Shown: positions 1 through 6,866 of the stretch, piece by piece
Numbering within the stretch: position 1 is the stretch's first letter
Layout: every line of letters begins with the position of its first letter
NCBI GenBank assembly: GCA_000405605.1
Contig: ASPA01000004.1
Coordinates: forward strand, 1-18,947
Source of the DNA: Atribacteria bacterium SCGC AAA255-G05
GTDB lineage: Bacteria > Atribacterota > Phoenicimicrobiia > Phoenicimicrobiales > Phoenicimicrobiaceae
DNA: 18,947 bases
Direction of reading: 5' to 3'
Program-made: the position numbers and the translations under genes
The notes under the pieces: generated by a model
What the model was told of the DNA's origin: nothing
Seen by the model: the letters and a program-made list of their open reading frames with translations, nothing else
Databases searched by the model: none

Positions 1-138
1 AAGTCTGATAAGATATTTTTGTTTTACATATCGGCTACACAATACCCGGGCAGAATCTTCGGATATAGATAGTATTTTTGCTATATCCTGGTAAGCAAAA
101 TATAATTTATTTATTTTTTTTATATCATTATATTTCAT
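1..138 (-). CDS. AbiEi-like winged-helix protein, N-terminal part only
   Basis: Reading the minus strand from an ATG at 138 gives 46 codons open to the window edge, so the protein is truncated by the window and not visibly broken. Residues about 15-46 (FAYQDIAKILSISEDSARVL, then CSRYVKQKYLIRL) have the form of the N-terminal winged helix of the AbiEi / 'transcriptional regulator of viral defence' family, where a helix with serine-alanine-arginine is followed by a basic wing with an LIRL-like end. In that family the domain binds the promoter of a type IV toxin-antitoxin pair and represses it; whether a toxin partner exists lies outside the window. A good promoter sits upstream at 176-205. No clear Shine-Dalgarno is seen before this ATG, so the exact start is uncertain. 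It could also be another MarR/Lrp-like winged helix. Confidence 0.6.
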   Translation of the reverse strand, partial: MKYNDIKKINKLYFAYQDIAKILSISEDSARVLCSRYVKQKYLIRL

Positions 139-175
139 GGAGCTAAGCACACTTAATTAATATTTTTGTTAACAT

Positions 176-205
176 ATTATACTTTGGTGACGGAGAATTT
201 GTCAA
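176..205 (-). promoter_or_regulatory. Sigma-70-type promoter for the AbiEi-like gene
   Basis: On the minus strand TTGACA (200-205) and TATAAT (176-181) are perfect consensus hexamers separated by 18 bp, placing the transcript start near 169, about 30 nt before the ATG at 138. It is divergent from the promoter at 263-289. Confidence 0.75.
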
Positions 206-262
206 GTGAATAAATTGCCTCACAAAGTAGCAAAAATAACAAAGACATACTATATTTTTGAT

Positions 263-289
263 TTGACACAAAAGAAAAGTTGTTATATT
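263..289 (+). promoter_or_regulatory. Promoter of the SWIM zinc-finger gene
   Basis: TTGACA at 263-268 is followed after 15 bp by TATATT at 284-289, preceded by the extended -10 dinucleotide TG (281-282). Transcription would start near 296, giving a leader of about 40 nt with the Shine-Dalgarno AAAGGA at 320-325. Confidence 0.6.
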
Positions 290-334
290 GTAAAAATTAT
301 AAAAATCCTATAAGAAGCTAAAGGATTAAAAAGA

Positions 335-643
335 ATGATATTATCAATGGAAGATATAAAAGCATTATGTACCGAAACTTCTTTTGTACGCGGCTTGGAA
401 TATTTCCAGATGGGTAATGTTACCGACTTAGAGCAATTCGGGAACAAAATCACCGCTACGGTAGAAGGAACGAGGGATTATACAGTAACAATCCGTACAG
501 ATAAAAAAACTATTACAGCTACCTGCACTTGTCCTTACGATTGGGGAGGTTATTGTAAACATATTGTGGCTACACTTATCGCCCTATCAAAAAATTATCC
601 AGAAATTAAAAAGAATAAAGATAAAAAAGAGATTACTATGTAA
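335..643 (+). CDS. SWIM zinc-finger protein, small
   Basis: A 102-aa protein with the SWIM zinc-finger signature CxC...CxH at about residues 63-76 (CTCPYDWGGYCKH). SWIM fingers bind zinc and are known from SWI2/SNF2 helicases, MuDR transposases and many small stand-alone bacterial proteins, where they are thought to bind DNA or protein; no enzymatic domain is present here. The N-terminal half (residues 10-60) fits the beta-rich region normally found before the finger ('SFVRGLEYFQMGNVTDLE'). The start is supported by AAAGGA at 320-325, 9 nt upstream. The protein ends abruptly after a lysine-rich stretch at an A6 run, and sensible sequence continues in the -1 frame to 744 (see separate entry), so either the gene has a frameshift or it makes two products. 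Confidence 0.75.
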   Translation: MILSMEDIKALCTETSFVRGLEYFQMGNVTDLEQFGNKITATVEGTRDYTVTIRTDKKTITATCTCPYDWGGYCKHIVATLIALSKNYPEIKKNKDKKEITM

Positions 644-744
644 CCTTAGGTTCTCTTTTAGCTGATGATATCAGAGAATATTATAAGAAAGATAATTTCA
701 CATATTTATTGGGCATTATCGATGAACGACTTTCTTATAAATAA
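625..744 (+). other. Possible -1 frame extension of the SWIM protein
   Basis: In the -1 frame relative to the SWIM gene, codons 625-744 are open to a TAA and encode GSLLADDIREYYKKDNFTYL followed by LGIIDERLSYK near the end. Many SWIM proteins have a charged, helical segment of this kind (repeated D/E, L, K) after the finger. Switching frame within the A6 run at 623-628 would fuse it to the zinc finger. It may be a real single-base loss, a sequencing or assembly error, or slippage during translation or transcription; the sequence alone does not decide. Confidence 0.4.
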
Positions 745-990
745 AATTCTGTTTTTCTCTGTTTTTGAAGAGCCCAATGCCTTGGATATCTCTTGGTAAA
801 CAGACCCAAGAAAATTCTAGAATTATATTTATTGAAGTTGACTTAATATGATATAATTACAAAAATAATGCGAGAAAAAGAGGGGGAGACGATTAGAGGA
901 AATATCAAAATATTAATTAATAAAAGATAGATTATTAAATGGAGTGAATAAAAATAATATTGTTTTTTATGGAGGTTAAAAATAATAGAG
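745..990. other. Intergenic spacer before the 991 gene
   Basis: Apart from the promoter at 849-857 and the GGAGG at 971-975, no convincing gene is seen. A 20-codon ORF from the ATG at 868 and a 14-codon ORF from the ATG at 969 are open but have no other support. Confidence 0.5.
849..857 (+). promoter_or_regulatory. Extended -10 promoter element
   Basis: TGATATAAT at 849-857 is a full extended -10 (TGnTATAAT). A TTGACT nearby (838-843) is only 8 bp away and cannot be its -35; TTGAAG at 832-837 gives a 14-bp spacer. Transcription would start near 864, about 125 nt before the gene at 991. Confidence 0.5.
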
Positions 991-1554
991 ATGCTCCCCA
1001 AGAAATTAATTAAAGAAAACAGGTTTGAAAGAAAAATTGAATACAAATTTTCAGAAAAAGAAACCTGTAAAATTTTTCTAAAAGAATATAATAAAAAGAA
1101 TAAAAATGATTATCGTTTTGTTAGGTCGGGTGATCCTATTAAAGGAGAACCCTCTTGTATTTGTACAGAGAATTTAAATATCGAGCTTGCCCCGGTTTAT
1201 CATAATAAAGATGAGGCGAAAGCTGCCTGGGGATTAGTTAAATTAATGAAGAAGAGGGCAAAAAATAAAGATAATAACCGTAAAAATAAAGATAAAAAAG
1301 ATTACTTAACTGAAGCAACCCAAATGTTTTGTGATTCTCTAAATGAGCGGATAAAAAATAAAAATGAAAAAAAATATAATCATACCGGTAAATTATTTTT
1401 AATTGTGGAAGAGGGAATAGGATTAACCGATAAGGAAGCAGTGGAGTATTATATAAATCAGGGTAAAAAATTTACTAATAATATTTTTAACGAGATTTGG
1501 CTGATGTTTCAGTCAGCAGGACATTATAAAATATATTTACTGAATAAAAAATAA
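991..1554 (+). CDS. Unrecognised 187-aa protein, possibly degenerate nuclease fold
   Basis: No family is recognised with certainty. It is soluble, very lysine- and asparagine-rich, with no signal peptide or membrane segment. The block from about residue 43 (FVRSGDP...GEPSCICTENLNIELAPVY) resembles the core of PD-(D/E)XK-type nucleases of the form 'D-P-PDF-(strand)-GIELTE', and later 'GKLFLIVEEG' and 'FNEIWLMF' look like the following core beta strands. If that reading is right, the catalytic aspartate (PDF replaced by PSC) and the usual residue after E are changed, so activity would be doubtful. GGAGG at 971-975 lies 15 nt before the ATG, rather far; translation might start at an upstream non-AUG codon. 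A factor-independent terminator follows at 1567-1588. Confidence 0.6.
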   Translation: MLPKKLIKENRFERKIEYKFSEKETCKIFLKEYNKKNKNDYRFVRSGDPIKGEPSCICTENLNIELAPVYHNKDEAKAAWGLVKLMKKRAKNKDNNRKNKDKKDYLTEATQMFCDSLNERIKNKNEKKYNHTGKLFLIVEEGIGLTDKEAVEYYINQGKKFTNNIFNEIWLMFQSAGHYKIYLLNKK

Positions 1555-1566
1555 TTTTTTTCGAGT

Positions 1567-1588
1567 AAAACCAATGATAATTGGTTTT
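1567..1588 (+). terminator. Terminator after the 991 gene
   Basis: Perfect 8-bp stem AAAACCAA / TTGGTTTT with a 6-nt loop (TGATAA), continuing into two more T residues. It begins 12 nt after the stop codon. Confidence 0.6.
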
Positions 1589-1608
1589 TTGGAAAAGGGA
1601 GAAAGAGA

Positions 1609-1653
1609 AAAAGTTATAGCCTGGTCTTAAGTGAAAGCCAGGTTATAACTTTT
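1609..1653. terminator. Two-way terminator hairpin between convergent genes
   Basis: A 16-bp stem (1609-1624 with 1638-1653, one G-U pair) with a 13-nt loop. On the plus strand it ends in TTTT and is followed by AATTTTTT; on the minus strand it is followed by a run of T, so it can stop transcription from both the 991 gene and the membrane-protein gene. Its last bases overlap the stop codon of the minus-strand gene. Confidence 0.75.
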
Positions 1654-2266
1654 AATTTTTTGGTGTTTTTACAAATAAAAGAGGGAATACGATATCACTT
1701 ACACAGCAGGGTATCCAAACAGAGAGAAATAAAAAAATAAAAATAGCAATATAGATAAACCAATTCAAGGTTTGTCCCAAAGCCATGATAATATGGAAGA
1801 GTGAAGCCCAGGTACTAAGGAGAACATGAGCAAAATGAGGGAACTTTGTAGAAGGTCTTAAATAAGCTATTCCAATACCAAGAAGAGCTAGGGGATTAAC
1901 CAGCCACCATTTTTCAATAAAACCCAAATGAATTTCTCGATGAGGCATATTGAGCAAAATTTCACCCAGATAGGGGATTATTGAGTCGCTTAATGTAGCT
2001 ATTCCGACAGAACCTACATAACCGATGAGGATTAAAATTCCCATGTTAGATTTTTTCTTACCCGTTCGACATTTATAAAAGTTATACATAGAGGCAGTAA
2101 CCAGTGCACTTAAAAAAACATGGAGAGGGTGAAGGGTATAAAAAATATTATAGGAAAGTTTGAGTGGTAATTTTTGCAAAAATATTATCATAATTATTCC
2201 GGTAGCGGCCCCGAGAGCAGTAAAAGGCATATGTTCTTTTAATTCTTCAAGGATTTGTTTATACAT
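1652..2266 (-). CDS. Six-helix membrane protein of unknown function
   Basis: The 204-aa product has about six hydrophobic segments (roughly residues 15-31, 43-61, 75-95, 120-136, 144-163 and 169-199), so it is an inner-membrane protein. Conserved-looking polar residues sit within or next to the helices: H46 and H49 (TLHPLHVFLSA), D94 (TLSDSI), H144/H147/H158, and a C187-C188 pair with D191 in the last helix (WIPCCVSDIVFPLLF). Such a set of buried His, Cys and Asp suggests a metal or redox role, but that is inference; the family is not recognised. A Shine-Dalgarno AAGGGAAGGAA lies immediately before the ATG. It is divergent from nfo, with promoters that overlap. Confidence 0.8.
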   Translation of the reverse strand: MYKQILEELKEHMPFTALGAATGIIMIIFLQKLPLKLSYNIFYTLHPLHVFLSALVTASMYNFYKCRTGKKKSNMGILILIGYVGSVGIATLSDSIIPYLGEILLNMPHREIHLGFIEKWWLVNPLALLGIGIAYLRPSTKFPHFAHVLLSTWASLFHIIMALGQTLNWFIYIAIFIFLFLSVWIPCCVSDIVFPLLFVKTPKN

Positions 2267-2350
2267 TTCCTTCCCTTATTCCTTAAAGGAAAAAATATTT
2301 TAGGCGATTAAAGGTGAGGGTAATAATTGTTTAATTAGATTATAGTAATA

Positions 2351-2359
2351 TGTTATACT
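2351..2359 (+). promoter_or_regulatory. Extended -10 for the nfo-mrfAB operon
   Basis: TGTTATACT at 2351-2359 is an extended -10 element (TGn then TATACT). No good -35 is seen 17 bp upstream (TTAATT at 2331-2336). Transcription would start near 2365, about 85 nt before the TTG of nfo. No LexA-type SOS box was seen in this region. Confidence 0.45.
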
Positions 2360-2379
2360 TATAAAAGTAGAGAAGTCAA
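2352..2379 (-). promoter_or_regulatory. Promoter of the minus-strand membrane-protein gene
   Basis: On the minus strand TTGACT (2374-2379) and TATAAC (2352-2357) are separated by 16 bp. The -10 overlaps the plus-strand -10 of the nfo operon almost base for base, so polymerase could occupy only one of them at a time. Confidence 0.55.
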
Positions 2380-2451
2380 TGAAATTTCTCAATAATCTCT
2401 AATTTTTATTATCAAAATTAGATAACCGAAGAAGAAAAGAGGAAACAGAGA

Positions 2452-3321
2452 TTGAAGATTGGATGCCATGTTTCTATCGCGGGAGGAATAGATAATTCTG
2501 TGAAGAGAGCAGAGGAATTAGGATGTAGTACTATGCAGATATTTTCTAAAAATGCGTCCACCTGGCGGGAGAAAATATTAAAAAGGGACGAAGTAGAAAG
2601 CTTTAGAGGGAATTTAAAAAATTCCAATATTAACCCCGTTTTTATTCATACCTCTTATCTCATTAATTTGGCTTCTCCCTCAGATGAACTTTACTTTAAA
2701 TCAATTAATGCATTTATTGAAGAGATGAAAAGAGCTGACATTTTGCTGACTGAACCCTTCCTAATTACCCATCCGGGATCCCATACCGGAGCAGGAGAAG
2801 AATACGGAATCGAAAGGATAATCAGAGCTCTTAATATTATTTTAGAAAAAAGTGCGGATTTAAGTTTAAAGACGATGGTATTGTTAGAAGATACTGCCGG
2901 TTCGGGTACACATTTGGGTTATACTTTTTACCAGTTAAAAAGGATGGTAGAAGGGACGAAAGATAGAAAGAGAATAGGGATTTGTTTTGATACCTGTCAT
3001 GCCTTTGCAGCGGGATATGACCTTTCTCATCAGGAGGGGATAGAACAGACCTTAGAAGAGCTTGAAAAATATATTGGTTTAGATAAGTTAAAGGTGATAC
3101 ATCTTAACGATTCAAAATTTCCTTTGAGTTCACGAAAAGACAGGCATATGCATATTGGTAAAGGATATATAGGGCTGGAAGGTTTTAAAGTATTAGTGAA
3201 TCATAAATATCTAAAAGACCTGCCTTTTATTCTGGAAACCCCCAAGAATGAGGAAAAAGATGATATAAACAATATTAATTTAGTAAAGAGTTTAGTTGAG
3301 GGTTTAAGTAAATGCCGGTAG
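2452..3321 (+). CDS. nfo: Endonuclease IV (AP endonuclease)
   Basis: This is a 289-aa, full-length Nfo-type enzyme that cuts the backbone 5' of abasic sites and removes 3'-blocking groups in base-excision repair, using three zinc ions in a TIM barrel. All nine metal ligands of the family can be placed: H66, H107, E146, D180, H183, H217, D230, H232 and E262, within the motifs HVSIAGG, MQIFSKNA, LLEDTAG, GICFDTCHAF and RHMHIGKGYIGLEGF. The start is a TTG (family N-terminus MKIGxHVS follows directly) with AGAGG about 9 nt upstream. The gene overlaps the next one, mrfA, by 10 bp, which implies coupled translation and a shared repair role. The promoter is probably at 2351-2359. Confidence 0.95.
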   Translation: MKIGCHVSIAGGIDNSVKRAEELGCSTMQIFSKNASTWREKILKRDEVESFRGNLKNSNINPVFIHTSYLINLASPSDELYFKSINAFIEEMKRADILLTEPFLITHPGSHTGAGEEYGIERIIRALNIILEKSADLSLKTMVLLEDTAGSGTHLGYTFYQLKRMVEGTKDRKRIGICFDTCHAFAAGYDLSHQEGIEQTLEELEKYIGLDKLKVIHLNDSKFPLSSRKDRHMHIGKGYIGLEGFKVLVNHKYLKDLPFILETPKNEEKDDINNINLVKSLVEGLSKCR

Positions 3322-5594
3322 AGAAAATTTTAAATGAACTAAAAAAGTATAATAAAGTCAGTTCCCGCTTTACTGACTGGAGGCATATTTCGGCTAAATC
3401 TGGAATTTATGAGGAATTTCCGGAGTGGATAGAGGATAAACTGGTAAGGGTTTTAAAAGAGAAAGGCATCAGTAAGCTTTATTCTCATCAGGCTTCCGCC
3501 TTGGAATTTATAAGAAACCATAAGAATGTAGTAGTAGTTACACCTACAGCTTCCGGAAAAACTCTTTGTTACAATCTGCCGGTATTGGATTCTATCTTAA
3601 AAGATGAAAATAGCCGGGCTCTTTATATGTTTCCCACCAAAGCTTTATCTCAAGACCAATTAACTGAATTATATAAATTAGTATCAGCCCTGGATAAGGG
3701 GATTAAAACTTATACTTATGATGGAGATACCCCTTCTTCCGCTCGGCAGGCTATCCGCAAGAAAGGGCACATTGTGGTAACCAATCCGGATATGCTTCAT
3801 TTGGGGATATTGCCCCATCATACCAAATGGATGGATTTTTTCGTAAATTTGAAATACGTGATAATCGATGAGATTCATATTTATCGGGGAGTATTCGGAA
3901 GCCACCTGGCTAATGTAATCAGGAGATTGAAGAGAATCTGCCGATTTTATGGGTCGAATCCCCAGTTTATCTGCTGTTCGGCTACTATTGCTAATCCTCG
4001 AGAGCTTTCTCAGAAGATTGTTGGAGAAGAATTTGTTTTAGTCGATAATAATGGCTCCCCTCAAGGAGAGAAACATTTTTTATTTTATAATCCTCCGGTA
4101 ATTAATAAAGAATTGGGAATCAGGAAGAGTTTAATTAAAGAAGTAGCCCGTTTTGTGGCCTATTTTTTAAATTATGACATTCAGACTATAGTTTTTGCCC
4201 GGAGTCGTCTAACCACCGAAGTTTTGACCAGTTATTTAAAAGATTTTTTAGTCAAAACGGGAAGGTCCAAGGATATAGTCAGAGGTTATAGGGGAGGTTA
4301 TTTACCTAACCTAAGACGTGAAATAGAAAAGGGTTTAAAAGGCGGGGAGATAAAAGGAGTGGTAAGTACCAATGCCCTGGAGTTGGGCATAGATATCGGC
4401 CAGCTTGATGCCTGTTTTATGGCCGGGTACCCCGGAACGATATCTAGCACCTGGCAGCAGGCCGGAAGAGCAGGGCGCCGATCTAATAGTTCAATAGCTA
4501 TCTTGGTTGCTTCCAGTAATCCTTTAGACCAGTTTGTGATAAATCATCCTGATTATTTCTTTGGAGAATCACCGGAGAGTGCAGTTATTGACCCGGATAA
4601 TTTAAGTATTTTGGTCAGTCATGTCAGGTGTGCTTCTTTTGAATTACCCTTTGAAGAAGGAGAAGATTTCGGAACTAAAAAACTTCGGGATGTTCTGGAA
4701 TATTTAGAGAAAGAAGGCGTACTTCATTGTGTGGAGAAGAAATGGTATTGGATGAGCGAGATTTATCCCACTGAAGAGATAAGCCTACGTAGTGCTTCGG
4801 TAGATAATTTTGTAATTATCGATACTACTGACCAGCAAGAGCAGGTTATCGGAGAAGTGGATAAGGCCAGTGTACCCACCCTTATTTATGAAGGGGCTAT
4901 TTATCTTCATGAAGGTGAACAATATGCTATTCACAGGCTGGATTATCAGAATCAGAAGGCCTATGCAGAGAGAGTTAAAGTTAATTATTATACCGATGCC
5001 CAGGACGAGACTAATATTAAAGTTTTAGATGTATTTGATAAAGCTGAAGAATTAAATATGCAGCATGCTTACGGGGAAGTGGCCATTACTACCGTTTCCA
5101 CCTGTTATAAAAAGATAAAATTTTATACTCACGAAAATATCGGTTTTGGGGAAATATCTTTACCTCCGGAAGAGATGCACACTACAGCTTATTGGCTTGC
5201 TTTGATCAATGATATTAGTGCATTGTTAGAGCTCCAGGAAAGTGAAAATACTTCTTTTAATTTAAGCAGCGGGCTTCTGGCTTTAGCCAATGTACTTATC
5301 AATGTTGTTCCTTTATATGTTATGTGTGACCCCCAGGATATCAGGGCAGTTTCGGAAGTGCGTTCTCCTTTTACCGGAAAGCCGACCATTTATATTTATG
5401 ATAATTATCCCGGGGGAGTAGGATTTAGCGAGAAGATGTTTGAACTACGTCGGCCTTTACTGCAGGCAGCCCAGGAATTAATTCTTGGCTGCGGATGTGA
5501 AAAGGGCTGTCCCTCCTGTGTGGGGCCTATTGACGAAGTGGGGATAAAGGGGAAAGAGAGCGCTCTTCTAATTTTAAGGAAGGCCTTAAGCTGA
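3312..5594 (+). CDS. mrfA: MrfA-type DEAD/DEAH-box DNA helicase with DUF1998
   Basis: A 760-aa superfamily 2 helicase of the YprA/MrfA family; in Bacillus subtilis MrfA works with MrfB to excise mitomycin C lesions independently of UvrABC. Visible helicase motifs are Q motif (SHQ, about 58-60), Walker A TPTASGKT (77-84), FPTKALSQDQ (107-116), DEIH (186-189), SAT (223-225), IVFARSR (293-299), STNALELGIDIG (352-363) and QQAGRAGRR (382-390). The C-terminal DUF1998 region ends in a four-cysteine cluster C727, C729, C733, C736 (CGCEKGCPSC), the metal site required in this family. Length matches the known proteins (about 750 aa). The ATG lies inside the end of nfo; mrfB follows after 2 bp. The gene appears intact. 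Confidence 0.93.
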   Translation: MPVEKILNELKKYNKVSSRFTDWRHISAKSGIYEEFPEWIEDKLVRVLKEKGISKLYSHQASALEFIRNHKNVVVVTPTASGKTLCYNLPVLDSILKDENSRALYMFPTKALSQDQLTELYKLVSALDKGIKTYTYDGDTPSSARQAIRKKGHIVVTNPDMLHLGILPHHTKWMDFFVNLKYVIIDEIHIYRGVFGSHLANVIRRLKRICRFYGSNPQFICCSATIANPRELSQKIVGEEFVLVDNNGSPQGEKHFLFYNPPVINKELGIRKSLIKEVARFVAYFLNYDIQTIVFARSRLTTEVLTSYLKDFLVKTGRSKDIVRGYRGGYLPNLRREIEKGLKGGEIKGVVSTNALELGIDIGQLDACFMAGYPGTISSTWQQAGRAGRRSNSSIAILVASSNPLDQFVINHPDYFFGESPESAVIDPDNLSILVSHVRCASFELPFEEGEDFGTKKLRDVLEYLEKEGVLHCVEKKWYWMSEIYPTEEISLRSASVDNFVIIDTTDQQEQVIGEVDKASVPTLIYEGAIYLHEGEQYAIHRLDYQNQKAYAERVKVNYYTDAQDETNIKVLDVFDKAEELNMQHAYGEVAITTVSTCYKKIKFYTHENIGFGEISLPPEEMHTTAYWLALINDISALLELQESENTSFNLSSGLLALANVLINVVPLYVMCDPQDIRAVSEVRSPFTGKPTIYIYDNYPGGVGFSEKMFELRRPLLQAAQELILGCGCEKGCPSCVGPIDEVGIKGKESALLILRKALS

Positions 5595-5596
5595 TT

Positions 5597-6823
5597 ATGG
5601 ATGATGTAAAAAGGCGACTGGAAAAGATTGCCCAATTAAAGAAGAATATAGATAAAATCAGGCAGTCACAAAAAGAGAAAAGTTTAAAGATTATAGAAAC
5701 AGAAGTAAAGATAGAAGAAGTAGTATCGGGAAAATTTATCTCCACTCCTTTTGGGGACAGTTTTGTTCGGGAAAATTATTTCCCTCAGGATTATAAGTGC
5801 GGGGAGGTTGAACTTTTTCAAATTTTACAATCTTCCGCCAAAACTATTTCCAGTTTAGCCAGAGATGATAGATTAAAGGAGATAGACATTAATAAGACCG
5901 TCTTTTTAGATACCGAAACTACCGGGTTGGCCGGAGGAGCAGGGACTTATATTTTTCTGGTGGGAGTAGGATATTTCGAAGGAGACCAATTTTGTGTCCG
6001 GCAGTATTTTATGCGGGATTTTAATGAAGAGCGGGCTTTGTTATCAGCAGTAAATGAACTACTTTCCAAATATGAGGCGATAGTTTCTTATAATGGCAAG
6101 ACTTTCGATGTTCCCTTAATTCAGAGCCGCTTTATTATGTCCGGGATGAAATTAAATTTAAAAAATCCCGGTCATTTTGATTTACTTTATCCTGCCCGCC
6201 GTTTGTGGAAGAGGAGATTAGAGAATTGTTCACTATCTACAGTAGAAAGAGATATACTGGGGATAATCAGAGAAAATGATGTTCCAGGCTATCTTGTCCC
6301 CGAGATTTATTTCAGATATCTTAAAACCAAAGATGCCCGAGCATTAAAACAGGTATTTGAACATAATTTACAGGACATCCTTTCTCTGGTAGCCCTGGTC
6401 AGCAGGATGTGTTTTCTGGTGGAAGATCCTCTAAATAATACCGAATACGGAATGGATATTTTCAGTATAGGCAAGATGTTTGATGATGAGAAGAGATATG
6501 AGCAGAGCACCCATTATTATACTGAAGCTCTAAAACATAATTTAGCAGAGGAAGAGGCCTTAGAGATATTAAGATTGAGTTCTTTTGCTTATAAGAGACA
6601 GGGAAAATGGGAAAAAGCAGAAGAAACATGGAAAGAGATAATAGAAAGAAACCCTGAATTTATTTATTATCCCTACGAAGAATTAGCCAAATATTACGAA
6701 CATCATTTAAAGGATTATCAAAAAGCAGAGACGATAGTAGAAGAAGCCTTGAATATTGAAGAAAATATTTTTCTGAAAGAAAAATTGCAATATCGTTTAA
6801 ATCGCATAAAAGGTAAACTTTAG
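5597..6823 (+). CDS. mrfB: MrfB-type exonuclease (RNase H fold) with TPR tail
   Basis: A 408-aa YprB/MrfB homologue. The N-terminal ~100 residues are charged and helical; residues 100-275 form a DnaQ-like exonuclease domain with acidic catalytic residues D105 and E107 (FLDTETTGL), D171 (NGKTFDVP), D195 and D260 (EHNLQDILSL, with H256 nearby). Residues about 285-400 contain tetratricopeptide-type helical repeats (for example 'YEQSTHYYTEALKHN' and 'GKWEKAEETWKEIIERNP') for protein contacts. In B. subtilis the pair MrfA/MrfB processes mitomycin C adducts, MrfA recruiting or feeding the nuclease. Start 2 bp after mrfA; a GGAAGG 13 nt upstream is a modest ribosome site, so translation is probably coupled. 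The stop codon lies within a perfect hairpin. Confidence 0.92.
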   Translation: MDDVKRRLEKIAQLKKNIDKIRQSQKEKSLKIIETEVKIEEVVSGKFISTPFGDSFVRENYFPQDYKCGEVELFQILQSSAKTISSLARDDRLKEIDINKTVFLDTETTGLAGGAGTYIFLVGVGYFEGDQFCVRQYFMRDFNEERALLSAVNELLSKYEAIVSYNGKTFDVPLIQSRFIMSGMKLNLKNPGHFDLLYPARRLWKRRLENCSLSTVERDILGIIRENDVPGYLVPEIYFRYLKTKDARALKQVFEHNLQDILSLVALVSRMCFLVEDPLNNTEYGMDIFSIGKMFDDEKRYEQSTHYYTEALKHNLAEEEALEILRLSSFAYKRQGKWEKAEETWKEIIERNPEFIYYPYEELAKYYEHHLKDYQKAETIVEEALNIEENIFLKEKLQYRLNRIKGKL

Positions 6824-6848
6824 TGCCTGGCACTAAAGTTTACCTTTT
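6808..6848. terminator. Perfect 20-bp hairpin at the end of mrfB
   Basis: The arms 6808-6827 and 6829-6848 are exact reverse complements around a single T, centred on GTGCCTGGCAC, and include the last codons and TAG of mrfB. A terminator role is likely, but the U tract after the stem is only the four T of the arm, so it may instead protect the nfo-mrfAB transcript 3' end or limit read-through into radC, which starts only 18 bp further on with no separate promoter visible. Confidence 0.6.
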
Positions 6849-6866
6849 ATGGAAAAGGAGTAAGAG

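Noticed and set aside
623..629. A canonical programmed -1 frameshift (A AAA AAG)
   Set aside because: In the SWIM gene the frame is AAA AAA GAG, so the tandem-slip codon phase of the canonical motif is not met; only single-codon slippage or an indel would work, so it is listed as uncertain.
832..857. TTGACT at 838-843 as the -35 of the TATAAT at 852-857
   Set aside because: The spacer would be only 8 bp; the extended -10 alone is the better explanation.
843..1046. 67-aa minus-strand open frame with hydrophobic residues
   Set aside because: It overlaps the AT-rich leader and the start of the 991 gene, has no ribosome site and its hydrophobicity is what AT-rich antisense sequence gives.
2280..2451. 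LexA/SOS box in front of nfo-mrfAB
   Set aside because: Neither the Bacillus-type CGAAC...GTTCG nor the E. coli-type CTG-N10-CAG with good flanks was found by eye.
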